From the NCBI RefSeq assembly GCF_009730915.1, contig NC_052471.1:30414185-30478184 (forward strand): a stretch of DNA of 64,000 nt, given 5' to 3'. Both the position numbers and the translations under genes were made by a program. Shown piece by piece: positions 56,615 through 64,000 of the stretch (position 1 is its first letter; every line of letters starts with the position of its first letter). The stretch comes from Dioscorea cayenensis subsp. rotundata (Eukaryota; Streptophyta; Magnoliopsida; Dioscoreales; Dioscoreaceae). The notes beneath the pieces are model-generated. The model ran no database searches. It was not told where the DNA came from and saw only the letters and a program-made list of their open reading frames with translations.

Positions 56615-58700
56615 TGTGATACCTTGTCCTGATTTTGGCCTCATGCCTTTTTAGATTTTTTTTTTGTGTGCAAACATTAAGGGCAAAATGGTCATTTTGC
56701 ACTAGTGGTATCCTTGCATTACTGCACAGTAGGTTAGGTGTGAAAACCAGTTGAAAACCAGGGGCAAAACGGTCTTTTGGGCTCATTTCTTTCAATTTTC
56801 TCTTATAAGGGGCATTTTGGTAATTTCTCCTTTTCTTTAAAAAAATAATTTGAAAATTGAATGGATAAAAGAAGCAACGTGGCTTCTCTTCTCAGCCTCT
56901 CATTTCCTTTCTTATCTCTTTGTTTCCATTTTTTCTTCACTTCAGCCGAGAGGGTTTTCTTTTGAAAAAAATTTCTTCGACGAGCTTCTTTGGTGAATCA
57001 TCACTTCTATCCTATCCCTCTCATTCTCCTGAGATTGGTAAGGCTTTGATTCAAAGTTTTCTCCTTATATTTTCTTTGTATTTAATTATTTTTTAAAATC
57101 CTTGAAACCCTAGAAATCAACTTTGGTTTGAGTTGTTTTTGGACTCAAATCGAAGCCCTCTATCTTGTGATTCATGTATGTGTACGTTTGTAAAGAAATT
57201 TTGTATTTTGGTGTTGTAAATCAACGAGAAACAATTGAAACAAGGCGGTTTTACTGTAGCAATTCAGAAAACACTGTAGCACAAAAAACTGTGTATTTCT
57301 TAGGTCCAAATCGAAACCCTTCTTACCTGGAAGCCTTTGGACCTAATTTTCCTTCGGTTTGGTGTCATTTGGGGCCAAAATGATGTCGTTTTCCCCCTAA
57401 AACCCCAGCGTTACATGTTCGACATGTAACTAGGTATTTTCATGCATTTTAGTTTCCATTCTTGTGTGCATTGGTTCTTAGATTCCTTACTTGATTCTAG
57501 GTGGTGAGGCATCTTCCAAGGGGAAGGAAACTGCTGACCAGTGAGCGCGTCTCGAGGCGAGACGACGGGTTCAGTGAGTGGTTTACTTGTTAATTGCATA
57601 GATTTAATAAGAGTATAATGATATTTCTTTATATGTTTTATATCAGAAATTTGATGTTCAATCAGATTTAATTGGCTATATATCTATATATGGATATTTT
57701 GAGCCTGAAGTTATATGGCAAAATGGTTCTGGTATACTTATACATATTTATTTCGAAAGAAACATATTTACATGCAAATGGAATATGGATTATGGTATAT
57801 TTCCTTATTTATACATCGTATGCTTGATCTCTCGAGTTGGAATTGGAAAGAATTGCCTTGTGGCATTCGGATTTTGATGGTGACAGCGGACTTAGGTCCG
57901 ACACTGCAGTATGGGGTTCCACGGTCCGGCCTGATGGGAGGCAGCGTAGTCAACCCTGAGTTTACCCTGGTCAAGAGGTGCGCGGAGCCATTGACAAGGG
58001 GTCTTTTATGTGAGAAACCTGGGGTCACCACATGGGGATCTCAGTGGGCCAACACCAAGGAAGGCAGCATTTGTGAATTTTAAAAGTCCTAAAACAACTT
58101 GGTGGTCCCGTAGCTAGTCGCGGCCACGATTAGCTTGGGAATTGTTTAAGACCAGCCTGTATTTTGAGCGGTGCTCAATGTGTTGGAAAATGTTACTTAC
58201 ATGTACTATTTATGAACCATTGTGTTATCTGTTAACTTGTCAAATACTTAGAACTACTTTTATATGTTATTATTATTGTGGTTACTACTATTTGAAGTAC
58301 TTTATTTACTCTGTTATCTCTATACTGTCACCACTCACTGGGTAACAGATGTTAGTCACCACTCTCCTTTCTCCTTTCTCAGACTGCGATGTTGGACTGG
58401 GTTGTGCTGGGCAGACAGTAGAGTGACCTCCTTTTTTTCCCTTGTTTAGGTTAGTGCAGTGTGCATGTAAATTGTATGGATCCACTAGACTTGAGCTTTG
58501 TGTATTGTTCGTGTATCTATACTTTTTGGTTGCATGTGGAACTCTGGCTGGTCCTATTACGGACCATGTATCTTTCTTTAGTAAGCGGTGCTAGCAGGTT
58601 TGTTTTGAGACTTATGGTTACTAGGAGGTGGGACACTGTAGGGTTCACTCCTTGTTGCCGTGGCGATTACCACGTGCCCGGCTAGGGTCAGGGCATGACA
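56615..58700 (+). mobile_element. Solo LTR, 2086 bp, gypsy type, inserted in the LINE
   Basis: Starts TGTGATACCTTGTCC, ends GTCAGGGCATGACA, and is flanked by a perfect CAAAG duplication (56610-56614 and 58701-58705). It splits the LINE reverse transcriptase frame exactly, because coding sense resumes on both sides. Orientation is plus by the 'gggcatgaca' 3-prime end. TATA-like 'tcttataagg' near 56811. No gag or pol is attached. Confidence 0.9.
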
Positions 58701-59000
58701 CAAAGGCTAGGAAAGTTCATTTTAGCGAGGGTGGCAAGAACTACACTCCAACTAATGGTATCATAAGCTTTCTTAATGTCAATTTTAATAATCATCCTAG
58801 AGACGTTCATTGATCGAACGCTCAGTAGAATGCATGACCTCTTGCAAAGCGATGATATTGTCAAAGGGGCAGCGCCCTGCTACAAAGCCCGATTGTTCTC
58901 GACCAATTAGCTTAGGGAGAACAGTCTTAAGGCTATTAGTCATGGCTTTGGGGCTCCTTAAAAAATCAGGGGTCATGGCTTTTCAAAAAAGCATGTACTT
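58701..59000 (-). mobile_element. LINE (minus copy), 5-prime truncated start of the RT domain
   Basis: On the minus strand: LIGREQSGFVAGRCPFDNII, then IIKIDIKKAYDTISW and LAKMNFPSL, the early palm motifs of a plant LINE reverse transcriptase including the first catalytic Asp region. The element begins near 59000, so the whole ORF1 and endonuclease are missing, a usual 5-prime truncation. Confidence 0.8.
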
Positions 59001-59374
59001 CTTTTTTGTTAATTATAACTGAGTGAGGTTTTAGTCATGAAAGCCATGATCAAGGGACTAAACATAGGACATATTATTTGGTTCAGCAAAGCTTTAATGA
59101 TGGCGTAGACCTGAGTGGTTATTTGTTTGGTGTTATCATAGGTTTAGATAAATAATGCTAGTGTGTATGCACATATACTGACCCTTTTTCTTCATTTCAA
59201 TAACATTAAGTTCATTAATAGGAGTAACAATAATTGAACTAAATGCAAAAGTACATAGGAGTGCACCAAATTCCTCAATTATGAAAACAATATCTTCACA
59301 GGGATTTTTGGTCAAGGCAACACAATCAACTCATACAAGCTTATTGTATTGGATGATTATTACATTTATGGGTT
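59001..59374 (-). repeat. Duplicated 3-prime flank of subtilase D
   Basis: Collinear with the flank of C: 'gttaattataactgagtgagg', 'ggactaaacataggacatat' and 'gctttaatgatggcgtagac'. It begins exactly where the LINE ends. Confidence 0.75.
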
Positions 59375-61681
59375 TTAGAATGCGATGTAGATGGGACTTG
59401 TAACATTGTGCTTGCTGGACACCCATGACAACTCTCCTTGTCCAATAACTCCAGAGCCTGGGTGAGAACCATTCATAGTGAATGTGATATCATAGGTAAT
59501 TTGTTGATCTAATCGGCTGAAGCTAAGCTGGTATTGAGAGAGGTACATTTTCACAAATGGTGGCTCTATGAATGTGGCATTGTAGATTTCCCTAGCATCC
59601 CCCACGTTCGTCACTGTTCGACTAATAGTGGTGCTTGCTGAGCTCGATGCCATTGGTATGCCAATCGAGGGATAATTGAGTTGCTCACCAGAGATAGATC
59701 TAGTGCACTGTGTGTTGTTTTTGGTGAACCTTTGCACATCTTGGGTGTAATTAGAAAAAATTCCGCAAAGATAGGCAACATAATCATCTAGTTCAATGTT
59801 GTTAACGAGACCTGGATCCATGGCATTCGTCGCATTTACTTGCCCAGCTCCCCATTGGAGAATGTTGGCACTATCATTAAAAGTTGCTTCATCGAAGATT
59901 GGCCATCCATCTAAGTCGAATGTGTTGATTGTGGTGATAAGTGCTGACCGGATCTCTGATATTGACCACTGACGCTTATTTCCGTACTTTAACTTGCTCA
60001 TGATAAGAGCCACAATTCTGGAGACATGAGGTGTGGCCATGGATGTGCCACTCAAGAAGTTCAATGTCTTTGTTTTTAGACCAGATGGAAAGGGCCCAAC
60101 TTCCACTGGCCAAGCAGATAGAATATTCACTCCGGGTGTGGTGACATCTGGCTTTATAATATTTCATTTATACTTGGACGGGCCTCTTGACGAGAAGGAG
60201 GCCAATGCTGGAGATGGGTGAATGTTAAATATAGTGCCACCGAAGATGATCTTTGCTGTTGGTGTGGAGTTCATGATAATTTAATCTTTAAGTTGAATGG
60301 CATCTTTGTAGCTCACATATGCTCCTCGAAGATGGTGAGCATCTGAAAATGTTGTGTTCCCATACTTGTCAAAATTCATAAGGATCACGCCAGCACCTCT
60401 AGCATTCCTGACTACTTTACCTTTTTCTATGTTCTCTATATGTCCAATCTCACACATCACAATCTTATCTCGAACATTGATGCCATTTAAATCTATGCAC
60501 AACAGTTGTCGATATTATCTATTGCTACCTTGATAAACAAGGGGACAAAATTGGTTAGTAACCATGTTAGGTTGGTAGGCGCTTTCTCCGTGGAGTTGTG
60601 TCCCATTGCCGAGTATCGCAGTTGCTCTTATTCTTCGATCTGTAGTTGTTGCACCAATAACCATATCCCAAGGTGCAGCATGACCCAATGTCTCTGGGTC
60701 TAGACCATTGTTACAAGCAGCTGTGTAGGGGAAGATCCCCTTCTGCATTGCTGAGAATGTGCCAACAGCAACATCATCCTCAAGAAATGAAGTAGGCAAG
60801 TCAGGAGGTCATAACCCGTAGGACGTATGAAGGATGTGCACCCCATCTTGTATTGCTTTATCTATACCTGCTAAAACACTAGTTGTTTCGCAACCTATAC
60901 TTATAAAACACACCTTGTACACTGATATAAATGCTTTTGGTGCCATTCCTGCTGCTCTTCCAAGAGCTTGGTTAAGGACCTCCGCATTATCCACAAAGTT
61001 GCCTACTGCAATGTCGGCCACATGTGTGCCGTAACCTTGATCTATGTCACTTGGCGGAGTGGTGCTATTAGCTATATCAAAAGATTGTACCGTAATGACT
61101 TTACCATTACAAGGTGTTCGGAGGTAACAACTTGCGTTCCATCCTGCTGGGCGGGGAGGCATTCCTGTGTTATCAAAAGAAGGATAGGGCATGTGAATGC
61201 CTATATCCAACACTCCGATGATGATCCCCTCGCCATAAAATGAGTTGCTTGTGGACCAAACTCCAAATAAAATGCTCAGGTTAAGGAAGTCATGAGTATA
61301 GGTCATTTGGAGGTGAAGTGTCCTCCTCAGATTGGCACGTAGAAATCCATCCATCTTCTCCATATCTCTTACTTCTTCGGGTGTTAATCTTGCTGCAAAC
61401 CCGCTGATTGCTTCTTTATATGAGAAACATAAGTGGCTCGCCTATATCAAGAGTAGTGTTGGGCAAAAAGGACTTATGCCAGTTCTCTAAATCCTCGGTG
61501 CCTAATAAATTTGAGCCCTCTGGCTTCAGTACGTGAATAATGTAGGTTTTGATTTGGCTAATGTTTTCACAATGATCACTGACTATAATCAATAGCTGAC
61601 CATGAACCAAGCGAAAATGTTAAATGAAAGAAAAAATACAATAACCGAGAAAGAAGCAAAGCCACCCTTGAACTCTCCCAT
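59375..61681 (-). pseudogene. Subtilisin-like serine protease D, inactivated sister of C
   Basis: Start ATG at 61679-61681, end TSPIYIAF and TAA at 59375. I9 propeptide, Asp in GVLDIGIH and Ser in SGTSMATPHVSR are recognisable. The His site reads GYGTHVAD, with TAC at 61031-61033, the same His-to-Tyr change as in C. In-frame stops are TGA at 60809-60811, TAA at 60515-60517, TAA at 60281-60283 and TGA at 60164-60166. The first two match the positions of stops in C. One-base losses near 61612 (signal peptide) and near 61430 (propeptide) shift the start. It retains the native C-terminus that C lost to the copia insertion. Confidence 0.93.
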
Positions 61682-61763
61682 TTGAGTGGTGTTTTGAAAG
61701 AATTAATGGAAGAGATCAAATAGCCAAGGTGTGGATGTGGTTCATGGTCTCTGTGACATTCCA

Positions 61764-61771
61764 ATTTATAG
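61764..61771 (-). promoter_or_regulatory. TATA-like box of subtilase D
   Basis: CTATAAATTGG on the minus strand, about 85 bp before the ATG, identical in context to C. Confidence 0.5.
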
Positions 61772-61784
61772 ACTATATATCTAT

Positions 61785-62132
61785 GACTCAAGATTGCTCA
61801 TCGTCGAAGGAATTTGGTAATTTTCATTCATATCATACCCTATGCGTCTCATCAAAATTGTGATAATTTTTTTTGCTAGTGAGATAGGGTACCACTTTGA
61901 ATTCAAACACCAAATATAATTGCCTTGGATGAAGGATATATAGCACTGATAATTTTCAACTTCAGAACAAGCTTGGACTTTGGATGCCATGAAACAAATA
62001 CTATGTTACTATTATTCAAAAATGCATATTGCATGGTGCGCTTTCTCTTTGTAAGGTTCCCTCTTGACAAAGTAATCGATTCCCATTAAGAAGTGTTTTT
62101 TAAAATAAATTAATCCTACAAAAGGAAGATTT
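61785..62132 (-). repeat. Duplicated 5-prime flank of subtilase D, cut by an LTR element
   Basis: Nearly identical to 40690-41030 and ends at 'ggaagat', where C continues with 'cgagaagtttaagg'. The break marks the insertion point of the next element. Confidence 0.8.
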
Positions 62133-64000
62133 TGGGCCCCAGCTTTTTGTCTAAATTCATTTGTAAACCATATTTCAAGATGGATTCCTGGCCTTCTTTC
62201 CATGCAAAAGCCTTGTTTTGGGGACTCTTCGTTGCCATCTTATTGGTTGCATATTGAGCCAAAGCCATTAGCAACCCACCCCATCTTCTACCAATTTTCT
62301 GTAAAAAAGTGTGAGAGAGAGGGAGAGAGATTCCGGGATCACAAAACTTCCAACTTCCGAACGTCCGGCGAGCATTTGAGACAATTGAGAAAGTTCTCCA
62401 TATTAGAGCTTTTTAGCAAGAAGAGAGTGCAGTCCTTTAAGAGAGTGAAAGTAGATGGAGTGCATGTCTTGATCCAAACTATAAGGCATTCTTGCTCTCA
62501 AGATAAAAATCCATTGATGATTTCTTCCATTCTTTGCAATACCTAATCAGTATGGTCACTGGATTTCTTGAAAACTTGTGAGCCAAATAAGCCGAGGTTG
62601 GTTGCAACTTCTCTCTTTAAGCCTATCTTCGAGAGAAACCTTGCTTCTCTCCTTAAAGGCTGCCATCTTGATATTGTAGTTTCTCCTAGTCATCACACCA
62701 AGTAAGTCTTCCTTCTACTTGATGGTATTGCCCTTTAGCATGTTGTTGTTCTTATTTTAGTGCCCTTTCAATGCTTTCATATATATTTGGAAAATGTTAA
62801 GTTTTTAGGTTGGTAGTTTAGGTAATGGCAGTACCCTTATGATGGTTGGTTTTCATGCTTGTTTGTGCACATGTTCAAAATTTTGTAGTGCAACCTTGAG
62901 CATTTCCACACTCTTAAACTTAGGTGTAAATCCCAGGTTCCAACCATTCATGGGTTTATAAGTAATGATTTTGTAGGAGCATGCTTAAGTTTTAAGCCTT
63001 GAATTTAAGAGTGTTAAAGTCATCCTCTTTATGTTTTGGCTTCCTTTGGTTTTGTAATATTGTACTATGAACATATATGTGTATACTTGTTTTCATGAGC
63101 CTTATGGTGATAATATATATATATATATATATATTGAGTAAGTGAGAATGTGAGTAGGGTTGCATGGTTTTCCAAACCTATAGGGGATTTTACGCCCTCA
63201 CCCCAACCTGCAGGCCTGATATACCATGCATGATTTGTTAAGCTATTATCTAGTTCTTGTTCATTTAGTCATACTGGCATGTTTGCAAGCTTATAACTGG
63301 GTTGTTAAGTTCCTATTTTTGTTTGCTTGTGAGCTGTGTTCTCATGCACTTCCTTGTTAGAAATTTTTGTAATGGGAATAAGGTTGTTTGATTATGCCTT
63401 ATTATCCTTTATTGTGCTAAAATTTTTCTCAAAATTTTCCCCAAATTGTTGTTATAGTTCAATGTTTTTAATCATAGGACCCTCCCAAGAAGTCGCTATT
63501 AGTGTCAATTGGAGTGTTGGAGTTTGAAAGATTTTCTTTTACAAGTAAGTAATCCATCGGTAAAATTTCGTACTTTGAGATTATAAAATTTCTGAAATTT
63601 TATAAGTGGTTTATTTAGATATTTAATTATTGTCTAGCTATGCTTAGTTATTTGAGGAATATAAGTATTTCCTTATTTATTTGTTTATTGATTATTTGAT
63701 TACCATTGATTTTATACTCTGTATTTTAATTTATTCTTTTTGCTTTGGATAACGGTGGATGTTTGAAGGTTTTAAATTTTGTTTATTTAATTTATAGTTA
63801 ATTTTTGGTTATCTTTTTATTGTCCCTAATGTGGAATTTTGAATTTTATCAATATTTCTAAGTATATGTGAACTTGAAAAATCTGGGAATTTCTGAACTT
63901 GTACTCTGCAAAAATTTTGTTTCTGATTGTTTTGGTCTCCAAATGAGCAATGTGCAACCCTGTCAGTGGGGGTTAAACCCTGAAATTGTCGACAAGAAAT
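62133..64000 (+). mobile_element. Gypsy-type LTR (plus), truncated by the window end
   Basis: Begins about TGGGCCCCAGC at the break in the array flank. Its layout matches the reverse complement of the LTR at 11496-14311. 63540-63600 ('aagtaagtaatccatcggt') parallels the complement of about 13090-13115. 63930-63980 ('ccaaatgagcaatgtgcaac' and 'ccctgtcagtgggg') parallels 12450-12500. It has a (TA)n tract at 63113-63134. Small frames have no domain support. Whether this is a solo LTR or a full element cannot be seen. Confidence 0.65.

Overview
The window is nuclear DNA of a flowering plant. It is AT-rich, has long gene-poor stretches, plant-type transposons at every scale, and one run of exactly 1000 Ns (31299-32298) that marks a draft scaffold gap. 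The species cannot be read from the sequence. There is no bacterial-style operon, CRISPR array or convincing tRNA/rRNA gene.

The only host gene family in its native setting is a tandem array of subtilisin-like serine proteases (plant SBT type), all on the minus strand: A 22297-24619, B 26465-28782, C 33647-40589 and D 59375-61681. Each has the full plan: signal peptide, I9 propeptide, S8 catalytic domain with a PA insert, and Fn3-like C-terminus. Each is followed, in gene direction, by the next copy's duplicated flank. The first ~500 bases of the window match the 5-prime flanks of these genes, so a fifth copy should start about 250 bp left of base 1. None of the four has one clean reading frame. 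A and B carry mostly 1-bp indels. C and D share two nonsense codons and a catalytic His-to-Tyr change, so they descend from one already inactive ancestor. C is also split by a young Ty1/copia element (33674-38307).

The space between array units is nested transposons, many delimited exactly by terminal dinucleotides and target-site duplications (TSDs). Left part (1-22 kb): a tRNA-derived SINE, the end of a CACTA element, solo LTRs at 5033-5975, 7619-9044, 11496-14311 and 17803-19675, a Pack-MULE at 6006-7419 carrying a pyruvate decarboxylase fragment, Ty3/gypsy remains, and a near-perfect inverted repeat at 10545-10773. Middle and right (41-59 kb): two tail-to-tail LINE copies. The first is split by a 10.3-kb CACTA element (42461-52752, TSD TCT), the second by two solo LTRs (54142-55241 and 56615-58700). 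The window ends inside another gypsy-type LTR (from 62133).

The most notable object is the CACTA element. It shows no recognisable transposase but holds pieces of three unrelated host genes: most exons of a macro-domain plus CRAL-TRIO (GDAP2-like) gene on the plus strand, the last exon of a B3 DNA-binding-domain gene on the minus strand lodged within it, and a heavy-metal-associated (HMA) domain gene on the minus strand with its small first exon and a TATA-like box. Together with the Pack-MULE, the window records repeated capture of host genes by DNA transposons beside a decaying protease array.
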